From Chitiniphilus shinanonensis DSM 23277 (lineage in GTDB: Bacteria; Pseudomonadota; Gammaproteobacteria; Burkholderiales; Chitinibacteraceae): 64,000 bases of DNA. This document shows, piece by piece, positions 38,552 through 48,365 of the stretch. The stretch lies in assembly GCF_000374805.1 (NCBI RefSeq), contig NZ_KB895344.1:1-64000 (forward strand), read 5' to 3'. Both the position numbers and the translations under genes were made by a program. The notes below the pieces were generated by a model. It was not told where the DNA came from, did no database searches, and saw only the letters and a list, made by a program, of their open reading frames with translations. How positions within the stretch are numbered: the first letter of the stretch is position 1; each line of letters opens with the position of its first letter.

Positions 38552-38894
38552 CCGCGTCGCGTTAGGGCGCCACGCGGTTTGCGCAATAAGGTGCGATGCC
38601 AGTGTTGCGCCTGCGCCGCGTTGGTGCGTGCCCCTTCAATCCGTTCATCGACGATGTGCGGTCGAAATCTGTTGCGGGGCACTCCATGACAAGAAATTTC
38701 ACATTTCCTTACAGCGTCCGCCGGCTCCCGTTTGTCTGTCATTTCGCCGCATTGAGGCGCGTCGCGCCCCGCAAGGTAGGGCGGCAGTCGATGACCGACC
38801 AGTGGCAGCCCTTGCCGTCAGCATGCTTTCATCACAGGGGGGTTTGAGGTAAAACACCCCACGAAGGCCAAGAAAAACCGGGGGGATCGAGATC
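38552..38894. other. Intergenic region without a supported gene
   Basis: 343 bases after msrP. A weak hairpin (CCGCGT at 38552 with ACGCGG at 38572) followed by three T could end msrP transcription. The rest holds no reading frame with credible protein features. A G-rich RBS (ggggggatcgag) precedes the next gene. No repeat element of the types seen elsewhere is present. Confidence 0.6.
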
Positions 38895-39407
38895 ATGCTG
38901 GATGTGGTGTTCCGCAAGACAGAAATGGGCAGCGAGGAAATGCGCACCCGCGCGCATGCGTTGTCTCCCAAGCTGCGTCAGTTGCTGATCATGATCGACG
39001 GCAAGACCCCGGCCGGTCAGCTGGCGTTGCAGCTGCCGGAAAAGGAAATGGTCCACCGCCTGATGGAGCTGGAATGGGATGGCTTCATCGAGCGCGTGGG
39101 CGGTGTCGGTGCCGGCGGGCCGGTGGCCACGCCCAAGGCGGCACCCGCGCCGGCCGCGGCGGTGTCGCTGGAAGGCACCGTCATCAGCGCCGGCCAGATG
39201 GCGCGGATACGCACCGTGCTGGAGATGAGCAACCACAACCAGCTGGCGGGCGCGCTGGACCACCTGCTGCACCAGTTGCACGGCTCGATGGACAAGGCAG
39301 TGCTGGAGGCCGCCATCGGCCAATGGTTGCAGATGATGCGCGAGCGCGGCCACGATGCCGCCGCGCAGACCTACCTGGCGCAGATCCGCGCCGCGCTCAA
39401 GGGTTGA
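38895..39407 (+). CDS. Conserved-looking hypothetical protein with winged-helix-like N terminus
   Basis: 170 residues, soluble. The N-terminal part (SPKLRQLLIMIDGKTPAGQL through MELEWDGFIERVG, residues about 25-72) resembles a small helical or winged-helix domain. An Ala/Pro/Gly-rich linker (about 73-97) follows, then a helical C-terminal domain (GQMARIRTVLEMSNHNQLAG onwards). I do not recognise the family. Its last 11 bases overlap, in opposite orientation, the end of the CobW-like gene. Confidence 0.75.
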   Translation: MLDVVFRKTEMGSEEMRTRAHALSPKLRQLLIMIDGKTPAGQLALQLPEKEMVHRLMELEWDGFIERVGGVGAGGPVATPKAAPAPAAAVSLEGTVISAGQMARIRTVLEMSNHNQLAGALDHLLHQLHGSMDKAVLEAAIGQWLQMMRERGHDAAAQTYLAQIRAALKG

Positions 39408-40455
39408 GGTTCGCCGCGCCATCGAGGCGCGTGGCGAACAATGCCGCTTCCAACGCCGCCCAATCGGGCGGCGTTGCGCTTTGCACGATCACTTCGAAGC
39501 GGCTGTCGCGCCGGTAGGCCGAGATGGCGGCCGCCGGCATGCCGTCCACCCAGTCGAAGCGATACCAGTCCCGTTCGGTGTGGAAGACGCCCTTGGCGCG
39601 CGTCAGCCCGGCAAGGCCGAAATGCTCCGGTTGATTGAATGCTTCGAACAGCTCGGCCAGCTGGTACGACACGAACATGGTCTCCGGGTCGAACACCCAG
39701 CCGCAGCTGTGCGAATCCAGGCTGGACTGGGTCTTGCGCCATGGATAGGCCGGAGCCGGTTCCGGCTCGGCTGTCGATGCGCGCCGCGGTGGCGTCAGCC
39801 CGTGCCCCGCCGGGCGTTGCACCGTGTCGCCCCAGCGTCGCGCATCCAGCGCCAGATCGAGCAGGGCGGGATCGAACGCGCCATTGACGGCCTCGACGAT
39901 GGCGAGCTTTTCCGGGAACAGTGCCTCGCCCATGCGCCGGGCGCGTGCCAGTTGCTCGGCGTCGGCCAGGTCGGTCTTGTTCAGCACCAGCACGTCCGCC
40001 AGTTCAAGCTGGTCGCGCCAGGTCTGGTGCGTGGTGTAGCGGGTATCGTCCAGGTGGCGCGGATCGACCAGCGTCACCACCGCGCGCAGCGAAAACGCCT
40101 TGGCCAGCATCGGATCGCGCAGCAGATCGACGATGCCGGCCGGATGGCCCAGGCCCGACGGTTCGATCAGGATGCGATCCGGCCGCCGCGCGTGCACCAG
40201 GCGGGTGAGGGCGGTGCGCAGCATCGGGCTGGTGGTGCAGCAGATGCAGCCGCCGGGCACCTCCGCCACGTTGAGGTTGCTGCCGGCCGCCGACAGCGTG
40301 GCGCCGTCGATGCCGATCTCGCCGAATTCGTTGACCACCACCGCCCAATACTGGTCGGCGGGTTTGTCGGCCAGCAGGCGGGTCAGCGCCGAGGTCTTGC
40401 CCACGCCGAGAAAGCCGGTGACGAGGTTGACGGGAATCTTGGGTAAATCGGTCAT
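39397..40455 (-). CDS. CobW/COG0523-family GTP-dependent metallochaperone
   Basis: 352 residues. The P-loop is NLVTGFLGVGKTSALTRLL near the N terminus; GGCICCTTSPMLRTALTRL contains the CxCC metal-binding motif that defines the family; VLNKTDLADAEQL is the GTPase NKxD motif. A C-terminal CobW_C domain follows. Members deliver Zn, Co or other metals; the target here is unknown. The start at 40455 overlaps the ParA-like stop by 4 bp. Confidence 0.9.
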   Translation of the reverse strand: MTDLPKIPVNLVTGFLGVGKTSALTRLLADKPADQYWAVVVNEFGEIGIDGATLSAAGSNLNVAEVPGGCICCTTSPMLRTALTRLVHARRPDRILIEPSGLGHPAGIVDLLRDPMLAKAFSLRAVVTLVDPRHLDDTRYTTHQTWRDQLELADVLVLNKTDLADAEQLARARRMGEALFPEKLAIVEAVNGAFDPALLDLALDARRWGDTVQRPAGHGLTPPRRASTAEPEPAPAYPWRKTQSSLDSHSCGWVFDPETMFVSYQLAELFEAFNQPEHFGLAGLTRAKGVFHTERDWYRFDWVDGMPAAAISAYRRDSRFEVIVQSATPPDWAALEAALFATRLDGAANLNP

Positions 40456-41072
40456 TTCAGCCACTCGATGATGGGTTGCCATTGCGCGAAATCGCGTTCG
40501 AAACGCGGTCGCGGCAGGTCGAACAGGGTCAGGCCGCGCGGTTGCAACTGCACGTAGAGCTGGGTGTCGCGCAGGCTGGTCAGCAGCGGCAGTCGGTAGT
40601 CGGCCACGAAATCCTGGAAGCGGCGGAAGGTCTGGGTGCGCGGGTTGACCCGCATGCCGATCACGGCGATCTCGACCCGACCCTTGCGCACCGCCTTTTC
40701 TTCGGCCAGCCGCTGGAAGAAGTCGGCCAGCGCCCACAGGTCGAAACTGGCCGGCTGCACCGGCACCAGTACGCGCTCGACCACTTTCAGCGCGGTGTCG
40801 AGCTTCTTGCCGTGCAGCCCGGCGGGGCTGTCGAGCACCGCCACGGTGGTGCCTGGTGGCGGCTGCGCCGGCAATCCTTCGGCAAGCTCCCACCCGTGGA
40901 TGCGCGGAAAGTTGTCCGGGCGTAGCGACAGCCAGTGGCGCGCGGTGTGCTGGCGGTCGAGATCGCCCAGCATCACCTGCTCGCCCTCCCAGGCGAAATG
41001 GGCGGCCACGTGGGTGGCCAGCGTCGATTTGCCGCTGCCGCCCTTGGGATTGGCGACCAGGATCGCCTTCAT
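40452..41072 (-). CDS. ParA/MinD-family P-loop ATPase (orphan)
   Basis: 206 residues. The deviant Walker A is [20 protein letters not shown], and [16 protein letters not shown] takes the Walker A' / B position. It is short, without a DNA-binding N terminus, so it is an orphan ParA-like protein rather than a plasmid or chromosome partitioner; no parB is adjacent. It overlaps both pth and the CobW-like gene by 4 bp, so all three are probably co-translated. Confidence 0.88.
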   Translation of the reverse strand: MKAILVANPKGGSGKSTLATHVAAHFAWEGEQVMLGDLDRQHTARHWLSLRPDNFPRIHGWELAEGLPAQPPPGTTVAVLDSPAGLHGKKLDTALKVVERVLVPVQPASFDLWALADFFQRLAEEKAVRKGRVEIAVIGMRVNPRTQTFRRFQDFVADYRLPLLTSLRDTQLYVQLQPRGLTLFDLPRPRFERDFAQWQPIIEWLK

Positions 41073-41695
41073 GACGTGGGCGCGGCCTTGTGCGGGCGGC
41101 GACGCGTCTCGTCGGTATGCAGCTTCTGCATCGCGCCGCCCAGGTCGCCGGACAGCAGTTGCGGCACGATCTGGTGCGCGCGATCGAGGGTTTCGTCGAT
41201 CAGGGTCTGTTCTTCCTGGCGCGGCGGCTTGAGCACGTACGCCGCCACCTGGGCGCGGTCGCCGGGGTGGCCGATGCCGACGCGCAGACGCCAGAAGTTG
41301 GGCGTCGACAGGTGGGCCTGGATGTCCTTCAGGCCATTGTGCCCACCGTTGCCGCCGCCTTGTTTCAGCTTGATCTGGCCCGGCGGGATGTCGAGTTCGT
41401 CGTGTACCACCAGGATTTCGTGCGGCAGCACGCGGTAGAACTGCGCCAGCGACACCACCGACAGGCCGCTGCGGTTCATGAAGGTCATCGGTTGCAGCAG
41501 CCACACGTCGTGGCTGCCCAGGCGGGCACGGCCGACCAGCCCGTGGAACTTGTTCTCGTGGCGCAGCGAGGCCCCGCCGTCGCGCGCGAGTTGATCCACC
41601 CACCAGAAGCCTGCGTTGTGCCGCGTGGCGGCATATTCGGCCCCGGGATTGCCCAGGCCGACGATCAACTTGATGGGAGAGGCGGAAGCGGTCAT
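41069..41695 (-). CDS. pth: Peptidyl-tRNA hydrolase
   Basis: A 208-residue cytoplasmic esterase that frees tRNA from peptidyl-tRNA. [20 protein letters not shown] contains the family N terminus with the catalytic His; [16 protein letters not shown] and [20 protein letters not shown] are the other signatures. A short C-terminal extension rich in Arg/His is present. The usual upstream rplY is absent; a cold-shock gene lies divergently instead. Confidence 0.96.
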   Translation of the reverse strand: MTASASPIKLIVGLGNPGAEYAATRHNAGFWWVDQLARDGGASLRHENKFHGLVGRARLGSHDVWLLQPMTFMNRSGLSVVSLAQFYRVLPHEILVVHDELDIPPGQIKLKQGGGNGGHNGLKDIQAHLSTPNFWRLRVGIGHPGDRAQVAAYVLKPPRQEEQTLIDETLDRAHQIVPQLLSGDLGGAMQKLHTDETRRRPHKAAPTS

Positions 41696-41882
41696 CGAAG
41701 GGGTCGTTGCAGTTTTGGTCGGGGCATTTTACCCGTGATGAAGAAATCGATGGACATCGGCTGAATTTCCCGGTAGCGTGCCCCTCGCAGTCGTATCAAT
41801 GCATGTATTCGAGCAGTTCTCCGCCCACCGACTGGCGTCCCAGCTGCTTCCCGGCTACGTTTCTTGATCGTTTGCAGGACCA

Positions 41883-41917
41883 GGGCAAATGCTTGCCCGC
41901 TTTATTGTTTATTTTTT
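41883..41917 (+). promoter_or_regulatory. Terminator-like hairpin in the cold-shock gene leader
   Basis: GGGCAA (41883-41888) pairs perfectly with TTGCCC (41893-41898) around a four-base loop, followed by the T-rich tract gctttattgtttatttttt. It lies about 20-50 bases upstream of the csp start codon. It could be an attenuator or temperature-responsive leader structure; that is inference. Confidence 0.5.
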
Positions 41918-41935
41918 CAAAGAAGGAACGTAGCA

Positions 41936-42139
41936 ATGGCTACCGGTACCGTTAAGTGGTTCAACGACTCCAAGGGCTTCGGCTTCATCACCCCGGATGA
42001 CGGCAGCGCCGACCTGTTCGCGCATTTCTCCGAAATCCAAGGCAACGGCTTCAAGAGCCTGGCCGAGAACCAACGCGTCGAGTTCGACGTGAAGCAAGGC
42101 CCGAAGGGCCTGCAAGCCGCCGCGATCCGCAAGGTCTGA
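41936..42139 (+). CDS. Cold-shock domain protein (CspA family)
   Basis: A 67-residue OB-fold RNA chaperone. [20 protein letters not shown] contains RNP1 (KGFGFI), and [10 protein letters not shown] contains RNP2-like residues. Full length for the family. The RBS AAGGAACG precedes the ATG at 41936. A leader of more than 60 bases with a hairpin and T-rich stretch precedes it, as in many regulated csp genes. Confidence 0.95.
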   Translation: MATGTVKWFNDSKGFGFITPDDGSADLFAHFSEIQGNGFKSLAENQRVEFDVKQGPKGLQAAAIRKV

Positions 42140-42162
42140 TTCGCAGCGCTTCAAGCTTCAAG

Positions 42163-42190
42163 AAAAACCGCGGCAATGCCGCGGTTTTTT
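42163..42190. terminator. Bidirectional rho-independent terminator (csp / def)
   Basis: CCGCGGC (42168-42174) and GCCGCGG (42178-42184) form a strong stem with a three-base loop, flanked by five A on the left and six T on the right. It serves the plus-strand csp gene and the convergent def gene. The def stop codon (42191-42189) overlaps the T run. Confidence 0.9.
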
Positions 42191-42746
42191 ATTGCCCGTC
42201 TTCGGCGGTCTCGTGCTGCGGGCGGCGGGCGTATTCGGGAAACAACACGTCGGTGTAGCCCAGCTTGTGCAGGTCGTCGATGCGCAACGGGTAAAGCACC
42301 CCGTTCAGGTGATCGCACTCGTGCTGGACCACCCGGGCATGGAAGCCGTCCACGCTGCGATCGATCAGGCGCCCCTCGAGGTCGAAGCCGGTGTAGCGCA
42401 ATGCCTTGTGCCGTTGCACGCGCCCGCGCAGGCCGGGCACCGACAGGCAGCCTTCCCAGTCTTCCTCCATCTCGGCCGACAGCGGCGTCAGCGTTGGATT
42501 GATCAGCACGGTTTCCGGCACCGGTGGCGCTTCCGGATAGCGCGCGTTCTGCTGGAAGCCGAAGATCACCACCTGCAGGTTGACCCCGATCTGCGGCGCG
42601 GCGATGCCCACGCCCTGCTGCGCGCGCATGGTGTCGAACAGGTCGCTCACCAGTTCGTAGAGTTCGGCCGTGGCGAAGGCCTTCACCGGCTCGGCCACGC
42701 GATACAGGCGCGGATCGCCCATCTTCAGCACTTCCTTGACTGCCAT
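42189..42746 (-). CDS. def: Peptide deformylase
   Basis: A 185-residue metalloenzyme removing the N-formyl group from new proteins. All three motifs are present: [21 protein letters not shown] and [14 protein letters not shown] (Cys and two His metal ligands, catalytic Glu). The C terminus is slightly extended and charged. It is not followed by fmt here; it is divergent from the response-regulator gene. Confidence 0.96.
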   Translation of the reverse strand: MAVKEVLKMGDPRLYRVAEPVKAFATAELYELVSDLFDTMRAQQGVGIAAPQIGVNLQVVIFGFQQNARYPEAPPVPETVLINPTLTPLSAEMEEDWEGCLSVPGLRGRVQRHKALRYTGFDLEGRLIDRSVDGFHARVVQHECDHLNGVLYPLRIDDLHKLGYTDVLFPEYARRPQHETAEDGQ

Positions 42747-42815
42747 GCTTGATCCCTCTGGAGACGCGATGCCGCGCTCTGGCTACAATCACCCGATCTC
42801 ATCGGGAACCGTACC

Positions 42816-43544
42816 ATGGCGCAACGCATCATTTTCGTTGAAGACGACAGCGAACTCGCCGAACTGATCGGCGGATTCCTCCGAAGTTTCGAATTCGAAG
42901 TGGAGCATCTGGCGGACGGCGGCAACCTGCTGAGCCGGGTACGCGCCCAACCGCCGGAAATGGTACTGCTCGACATCATGCTGCCCGGCAAGGACGGCCT
43001 GACGTTGTGCCGCGAATTGCGCGAGTTCTACAACGGTCCGGTGGTGATGCTCACCTCGCTCAACAGCGACATGAACCAGATTCTCAGTTTCGAGATCGGC
43101 GCTACCGACTACGTTGTCAAGACCACGCCGCCAGCCGTGCTGCTGGCGCGTATCCGGGCCCACCTGCGCCAAGGCGGCGGACAGGGTGGTCAGACCGAGC
43201 ACGGCGCCGCGGCGCCGGGCGATCGCTCCTCGCTCAACTTCGGCAAATTGCAGATCGACGCGCGCAACCGCACCGCCACCTACGACAAGGAACCGCTGCA
43301 CCTGTCCACCGGCGACTTCGACCTGCTGTGGGAACTGGCCCGCCACGCCGGCGAGATCCTGTCGCGCGACCACCTGCTCAAGACATTGCGCGGCATCGAA
43401 TACGACGGCATGGACCGCAGCATCGACGTGGCGATCTCGCGCCTGCGCAAGAAGCTGAACGACGACCCGAACGAGCCGCGCAAGATCAAGACCATCCGCC
43501 ACAAGGGCTACCTGTTCGCGGCGGACATCTGGTGGCAGGAATAG
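42816..43544 (+). CDS. OmpR-family response regulator (RstA-like)
   Basis: 242 residues. The receiver domain (residues 1-120) has the acidic pair in FVEDDSELAELIGG and the phospho-acceptor Asp53 in LLDIMLPGKDG; the C-terminal winged helix ends in KKLNDDPNEPRKIKTIRHKG. The 24-bp gap to the kinase gene shows they form one two-component system. RstA-like by overall pattern and by the RstB-like partner; the signal is unknown. Confidence 0.9.
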   Translation: MAQRIIFVEDDSELAELIGGFLRSFEFEVEHLADGGNLLSRVRAQPPEMVLLDIMLPGKDGLTLCRELREFYNGPVVMLTSLNSDMNQILSFEIGATDYVVKTTPPAVLLARIRAHLRQGGGQGGQTEHGAAAPGDRSSLNFGKLQIDARNRTATYDKEPLHLSTGDFDLLWELARHAGEILSRDHLLKTLRGIEYDGMDRSIDVAISRLRKKLNDDPNEPRKIKTIRHKGYLFAADIWWQE

Positions 43545-43567
43545 GCCGCGCGGTGGCCGGGTGACCC

Positions 43568-44863
43568 ATGCGTAAACTGTTCCTGCGGTTCTACCTGACC
43601 GTCGTCATCTGTTTCCTGGCGTCGGCGCTGCTGATCGGCGCGGTATACAAGCAGATGCTGGAGCGGATCAACCGCCAGTATCTGAACGACGTATTCCAGA
43701 GCACCATCATCATCGTCGAGAACGAGCTGGGCGCGTTGCCGCAGTCGCTGTGGCACGACGAGATCGCCCGCCTGCGCAACAAGCTGCCGGTGCCGGTGAA
43801 CATCGAGGAGGTCGAGGCCTACAAGCTCAGCGCGTCGTTGTTGCAGGGCTTGATGAACGGCGAAACGCTGTACCTGCCACGGCGCAATATCTACATCCAC
43901 CGTATTCCCGATACCCAACTGGTGATCGAACTCGGGCCGGTGGCCTACCTGGCGCGGCTGGACAGCGTGTCGTGGCCCGATGCCATCGGCCTGCTGCTGA
44001 TGTGCGCCGCGCTGGGCGTTCCCACCTGGCTGTGGTTGCGGCCGTTCTGGCGCGACCTGCTGGCGCTGATCCGCCAGAGTCGCAAGTTGGGCACCGGCGA
44101 CTTCAGCGCGCGGACCACGCTGGAGGAGTCGTCGCCGCTGGAGCCGTTGTCCGGCACCATCAACCGCATGGCGCAGGATATCGAGGAGTTGTCCGCCGGG
44201 CGCCAGGCGATGATCGACTCGATCTCGCACGATGTGCGTACGCCGTTGGCGCGTCTGCGCTACCGGCTGGAGGCCGTGAAGGCCGGCGCGCCGGTGGACA
44301 GCTTCATCGGCGGCGCCGAGCGCGATCTGGAGCAGATGGATCAGCTGGTCGAGGAATGGCTGACGCTGCGTACGCTGGAACGCCCGGAAATGAAGCCCGA
44401 TCCGCAGCCGTTCGAGGCGTTGCCCTGGCTGACGCGGCAACTGGACGAACTGGCGGTGAACGCGACGGCGGTGGAGTTCGTCAATGCCAGCGGCAGCGAC
44501 GAGCCGTGGCTGTGGGCCGACCGCTATTACCTGGGGCGCGCGCTGGGCAACCTGGTGAACAACGCGCGTCGCTACGGCGGCGGCCGGGTGCGGGTGACGC
44601 TGACCTGGCACGATGGCACCGCGGCGCTGGAGGTCGAGGACGACGGCCCCGGTATTCCCGCCGACGCGCGCGAACGCCTGCTCAAGCCGTTCGAGCGCCT
44701 GGAGGGCAGCCGCAATCGCAGCACTGGCGGGCATGGCCTGGGGCTGGCGATCACCGACATGATCATGCAGGGGCATGGCGGCACGCTGCGCATCGGCGAC
44801 AGCGAGCTGGGCGGCGCTCGCATGACGCTGAGCTGGCCCAGTGCGCTGACGGCCGAGGATTAG
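43568..44863 (+). CDS. Sensor histidine kinase (RstB-like)
   Basis: A 431-residue inner-membrane kinase. TM1 is FYLTVVICFLASALLIGAVY; a periplasmic sensor of about 115 residues follows; TM2 is near AIGLLLMCAALGVPTWLWLR; then HAMP, H-box SISHDVRTPLARLRYR (phospho-acceptor His221), N-box NLVNNARRYGGG and G-boxes DDGPGIPADA and GGHGLGLAITD. It pairs with the upstream regulator. Confidence 0.9.
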   Translation: MRKLFLRFYLTVVICFLASALLIGAVYKQMLERINRQYLNDVFQSTIIIVENELGALPQSLWHDEIARLRNKLPVPVNIEEVEAYKLSASLLQGLMNGETLYLPRRNIYIHRIPDTQLVIELGPVAYLARLDSVSWPDAIGLLLMCAALGVPTWLWLRPFWRDLLALIRQSRKLGTGDFSARTTLEESSPLEPLSGTINRMAQDIEELSAGRQAMIDSISHDVRTPLARLRYRLEAVKAGAPVDSFIGGAERDLEQMDQLVEEWLTLRTLERPEMKPDPQPFEALPWLTRQLDELAVNATAVEFVNASGSDEPWLWADRYYLGRALGNLVNNARRYGGGRVRVTLTWHDGTAALEVEDDGPGIPADARERLLKPFERLEGSRNRSTGGHGLGLAITDMIMQGHGGTLRIGDSELGGARMTLSWPSALTAED

Positions 44864-44992
44864 CCGGCGATCGGGGCGCTCCTGGATTCAGCTGCCCGCG
44901 ATACCGGTGGCGCGGCTCGTCGCAAAAAGCGATACAGCCTAAAGCCGGCGTTAGTCGTTACAATGCCTTGATTCCGTTTCACATCCCCAGCC

Positions 44993-46255
44993 ATGCCCAT
45001 GGACATCAAGCTCTACATGCAGGACGTCGGTCGCCGCGCCCGCGCCGCCAGCCGCGCAATGGCCAAGGCCGACACCGCCGCCAAGAACAAGGCGCTCGTC
45101 GCCATTGCCGACGCCGTCGAGCGCGAAGCCGAAGCGCTCAAGGCCGCCAACGCACGCGACATGGAACAGGCCCGTACCGATGGCCTGGAAGCAGCCCTGC
45201 TCGATCGGCTGCAACTCACCGACAAGACCATCGCCACCATGGCCGAGGGCCTGCGCCAGATCGCCGCACTGCCGGATCCGATCGGCAACATGGGCGATTT
45301 CAAATACCGCCCCACCGGCATCCAGGTCGGCAAGATGCGCGTGCCGCTGGGCGTGATCGGCATCATCTACGAAGCGCGTCCCAACGTGACCGCCGACGCC
45401 GCCGGGCTGTGCATCAAGTCCGGCAATGCCACCATCCTGCGTGGCGGGCGCGAGGCATTTCATTGCAACCAGGCCATCGCGGCGCTGGTGAAGGAAGGCC
45501 TGGCCGTGGCCGGTCTGCCGGAGAGCGCGGTACAGATCATCGAAACCCCCGACCGCGCCGCGGTGGGCGAGCTGATCACCATGACCGAGTTCGTCGACGT
45601 GATCGTGCCGCGCGGCGGCAAGGGCCTGATCGCGCGCATCGCCGCCGACGCGCGGGTGCCGGTGATCAAGCACCTGGACGGCATCTGCCACGTCTACATC
45701 GACGACGAGGCCGACCCGGAAAAGGCGATCCGCATCGCCGACAACGCCAAGACCCAGCGCTACGCGCCGTGCAACACCATGGAAACGCTGCTGGTGCACG
45801 AGAACGTGGCCGATGTGGTACTGCCGCCGCTGGCTGCCATCTACCGCGAAAAGGGCGTGGAACTGCGCGGTTGCGCCGCCACCCGCGACATCCTGCCCGA
45901 CGCGATTCCGGCAACCGAGGAGGATTGGCGCACCGAATACCTGGCCCCCATTCTTTCGATCAAGGTGGTGGCCGATCTGGATGCGGCGATCGACCATATC
46001 AACACCTATGGCAGCCACCATACCGACGCCATCGTCACCGAGAACTACACCAAGGCGCGGCGCTTCCTGCGCGAGGTGGACAGCTCCAGCGTGATGGTCA
46101 ACGCGTCCACGCGCTTTGCCGATGGTTTCGAATACGGCCTGGGGGCCGAGATCGGCATTTCCACCGACAAGATCCACGCCCGCGGCCCGGTGGGGCTGGA
46201 AGGGCTGACCAGCGAGAAATGGATCGTGCTGGGTGACGGCGAGATCCGCACCTGA
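44993..46255 (+). CDS. proA: ProA, gamma-glutamyl phosphate reductase
   Basis: A 420-residue NADPH-dependent reductase making glutamate-5-semialdehyde for proline synthesis. [20 protein letters not shown] and [20 protein letters not shown] are family motifs; the catalytic Cys is near residue 260 in [15 protein letters not shown]. An in-frame ATG at 44999 ([10 protein letters not shown]) is an equally likely start. It is a monofunctional bacterial type; proB is not nearby. Confidence 0.96.
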   Translation: MPMDIKLYMQDVGRRARAASRAMAKADTAAKNKALVAIADAVEREAEALKAANARDMEQARTDGLEAALLDRLQLTDKTIATMAEGLRQIAALPDPIGNMGDFKYRPTGIQVGKMRVPLGVIGIIYEARPNVTADAAGLCIKSGNATILRGGREAFHCNQAIAALVKEGLAVAGLPESAVQIIETPDRAAVGELITMTEFVDVIVPRGGKGLIARIAADARVPVIKHLDGICHVYIDDEADPEKAIRIADNAKTQRYAPCNTMETLLVHENVADVVLPPLAAIYREKGVELRGCAATRDILPDAIPATEEDWRTEYLAPILSIKVVADLDAAIDHINTYGSHHTDAIVTENYTKARRFLREVDSSSVMVNASTRFADGFEYGLGAEIGISTDKIHARGPVGLEGLTSEKWIVLGDGEIRT

Positions 46256-46270
46256 CCCCGCGATGAACCG

Positions 46271-46297
46271 ACGGCCCGCTTCGGCGGGCCGTTTTGC
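46271..46297 (+). terminator. Rho-independent terminator after proA
   Basis: ACGGCCCGC (46271-46279) pairs with GCGGGCCGT (46284-46292) around a stable TTCG tetraloop, followed by tttgcttt. It starts about 15 bases after the proA stop and ends just before the RBS of the chorismate mutase gene. Confidence 0.85.
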
Positions 46298-46309
46298 TTT
46301 GGAGCAGTC

Positions 46310-46576
46310 ATGACCGATTTGGCCGAATTGCGCGCCGCCATCGACGAGATCGACGGCCAATTGCTGGCGTTGCTGGCCGAGCGCTTCCGCGTCACGGCCG
46401 AGGTGGGGCGGCTGAAGAAGGCCGCCGCATTGCCCGGCCGGGATGCGCAGCGCGAAGCCGAGCAGATCCGGCGCCTGCACGACGAGGCTCGGCGATTGGG
46501 CCTGGGTGAAGAATGGGTGACCAGCCTTTGGCGCCTTATCCTGGACGAAGTGGTGCGGCGACACGCCCAGGCCTGA
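46310..46576 (+). CDS. Chorismate mutase family protein (AroQ type)
   Basis: An 88-residue all-helical protein. LAELRAAIDEIDGQLLALLA is the AroQ N-terminal helix with the active-site Arg, followed by the helix AERFRVTAEVGRLKKA with the second conserved Arg/Lys. As a free-standing small domain it may convert chorismate to prephenate, or be a lyase-type variant as in pyochelin/salicylate enzymes. No signal peptide. Good RBS (GGAG). Confidence 0.85.
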   Translation: MTDLAELRAAIDEIDGQLLALLAERFRVTAEVGRLKKAAALPGRDAQREAEQIRRLHDEARRLGLGEEWVTSLWRLILDEVVRRHAQA

Positions 46577-46716
46577 TCCAGGCCCGCAACCAAGTGCCGG
46601 GCGGCGCCATCCCGGGCGCATGCCCTGCCATGGCTGAGGGTAAACTAACGGTTTTGCCGGCACCTGACGCCGGCGCCAGCCCGCATATCCGATCGCGGGC
46701 GCGACAGGAAACACGA

Positions 46717-47088
46717 ATGAACGAACAGACTCAACAAATGCGTGACGTGGCCGTGGCCGCGTTGGAAGACATCAAGGCCAAGTACATCGAGATCCTGGAT
46801 ACCACCGACCTGACCGACCTGTTCGAGTGCATGGTGGTGGCGTCCGGCGAGAGCAACCGCCAGGTGCGCGCGCTGGCCAACAACGTGGCCGTCGAACTGA
46901 AGGCGAAGGGCTTCGAGGTGCTGTCCACCGAAGGCGAAGAGAGTGGCGAGTGGGTGCTGGTGGATGCCGGCGCGCTGGTGGTCCACGTGATGCTGCCGGC
47001 GGTGCGCGACTACTACGACCTGGAACAACTGTGGGGCGGCCAGAAGCCCAGCTTCAACCCGCTGGGACGGCCCTGGTCGGCAGTGTAG
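46717..47088 (+). CDS. rsfS: RsfS, ribosomal silencing factor
   Basis: A 123-residue protein that binds L14 of the 50S subunit and blocks subunit joining in starvation. KYIEILDTTDLTDLFECMVV and VLVDAGALVVHVMLPAVRDY with DLEQLWGG are the family signatures. The ATG at 46717 follows AGGAAACACGA. It usually sits next to rlmH with nadD; here rlmH is about 13 kb away beside maf. Confidence 0.95.
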   Translation: MNEQTQQMRDVAVAALEDIKAKYIEILDTTDLTDLFECMVVASGESNRQVRALANNVAVELKAKGFEVLSTEGEESGEWVLVDAGALVVHVMLPAVRDYYDLEQLWGGQKPSFNPLGRPWSAV

Positions 47089-47102
47089 GCAAAACGCTGG
47101 CG

Positions 47103-47138
47103 CGTGATGGCTTAACGTTATAACCATCGCGTCTTTTT
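47103..47138 (+). terminator. Probable terminator after rsfS
   Basis: CGTGATGG (47103-47110) pairs with CCATCGCG (47124-47131) with one G-T pair, followed by TCTTTTT. A second hairpin, GACTGGGC (47174-47181) with GCCCGGTC (47188-47195) and TTT, lies nearer to cysD and might attenuate it. Confidence 0.6.
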
Positions 47139-47225
47139 GCTGTTTTGCGAATTAGGTAGATTTACCTCTTCAAGACTGGGCGCCAGTGCCCGGTCTTTCC
47201 TGCTTTCAGGCCCCCGAATACCCTC

Positions 47226-48152
47226 ATGAACACCATCAGCGACGCGCGACAAACCCACCTCAAGCAACTGGAGGCGGAATCGATCCACATCATCCGTGAA
47301 GTGGCTGCCGAATTCGAAAACCCGGTGATGCTGTACTCGATCGGCAAGGATTCGGCCGTCATGCTGCACTTGGCCAGGAAGGCGTTCGCGCCGGGCAAGC
47401 CGCCGTTCCCGTTGATGCACGTGGATACCACCTGGAAATTCCAGGACATGTACAAGCTGCGCGACAAGCAGCGCGCCGAAGGCTGGAACCTTATCACCTA
47501 CGTGAACGAGGAAGGGGTGAAGGCCGGCATCAACCCGTTCACCGCCGGCAGTGCCAAGCACACCGACGTGATGAAGACCGAGGGTTTGAAGCAGGCACTG
47601 AACAAGTACGGCTTCGACGCCGCGTTCGGCGGCGCCCGCCGTGACGAGGAAAAGAGCCGCGCCAAGGAGCGCGTCTATTCCTTCCGCGACAAGAACCACC
47701 GCTGGGATCCGAAGAACCAGCGCCCCGAGCTGTGGAACATCTACAACTCGCGCATCGACAAGGGCGAGAGCATCCGCGTGTTCCCGCTGTCGAACTGGAC
47801 CGAACTCGACATCTGGCAGTACATCTTCCTCGAGAACATCGAAATCGTGCCGCTGTACTTCTCGGCCGAACGTCCGGTGGTGGACCTGAACGGCACGCTG
47901 GTGATGATCGACGACGAGCGCATCCTGCAATACCTGACGCCCGAGCAGAAGGCCGGCATCCAGACCAAATCGGTGCGCTTCCGCACCCTGGGCTGCTACC
48001 CGCTGACCGGCGCGGTGGAATCGACCGCCGCCACCCTGCCCGAAATCATCCAGGAAATGCTGCTGACCACTACCAGCGAACGCCAGGGCCGGGTGATCGA
48101 CCACGATTCCAGCGGCTCGATGGAAAAGAAGAAGATGGAAGGCTACTTCTGA
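47226..48152 (+). CDS. cysD: CysD, sulfate adenylyltransferase small subunit
   Basis: A 308-residue PP-loop ATP pyrophosphatase activating sulfate to APS with CysN. The PP-loop is [19 protein letters not shown] near residue 38. [20 protein letters not shown] and [20 protein letters not shown] are family hallmarks. Full length. cysN follows after a 213-bp gap, longer than the usual near-contact. Confidence 0.97.
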   Translation: MNTISDARQTHLKQLEAESIHIIREVAAEFENPVMLYSIGKDSAVMLHLARKAFAPGKPPFPLMHVDTTWKFQDMYKLRDKQRAEGWNLITYVNEEGVKAGINPFTAGSAKHTDVMKTEGLKQALNKYGFDAAFGGARRDEEKSRAKERVYSFRDKNHRWDPKNQRPELWNIYNSRIDKGESIRVFPLSNWTELDIWQYIFLENIEIVPLYFSAERPVVDLNGTLVMIDDERILQYLTPEQKAGIQTKSVRFRTLGCYPLTGAVESTAATLPEIIQEMLLTTTSERQGRVIDHDSSGSMEKKKMEGYF

Positions 48153-48365
48153 GCGCCGCGGCGATGAGCCGGGCGCTGATCGGTCGCGGCATACCGGGAG
48201 CGGTGGCCCACTGTTTTGCGCCGACTGCTCCCGCCTTCGCCGCCGCGAAGGGGCGTTCCTGATCCGTTTTTCGTCATGCGCCGAAATCGGTGCTGGCATC
48301 ACCCAGATAACCCAAACCAGCATGCCGTGTGCATCCGGCGCTGGATCACGATTTAGGCTGCAACC

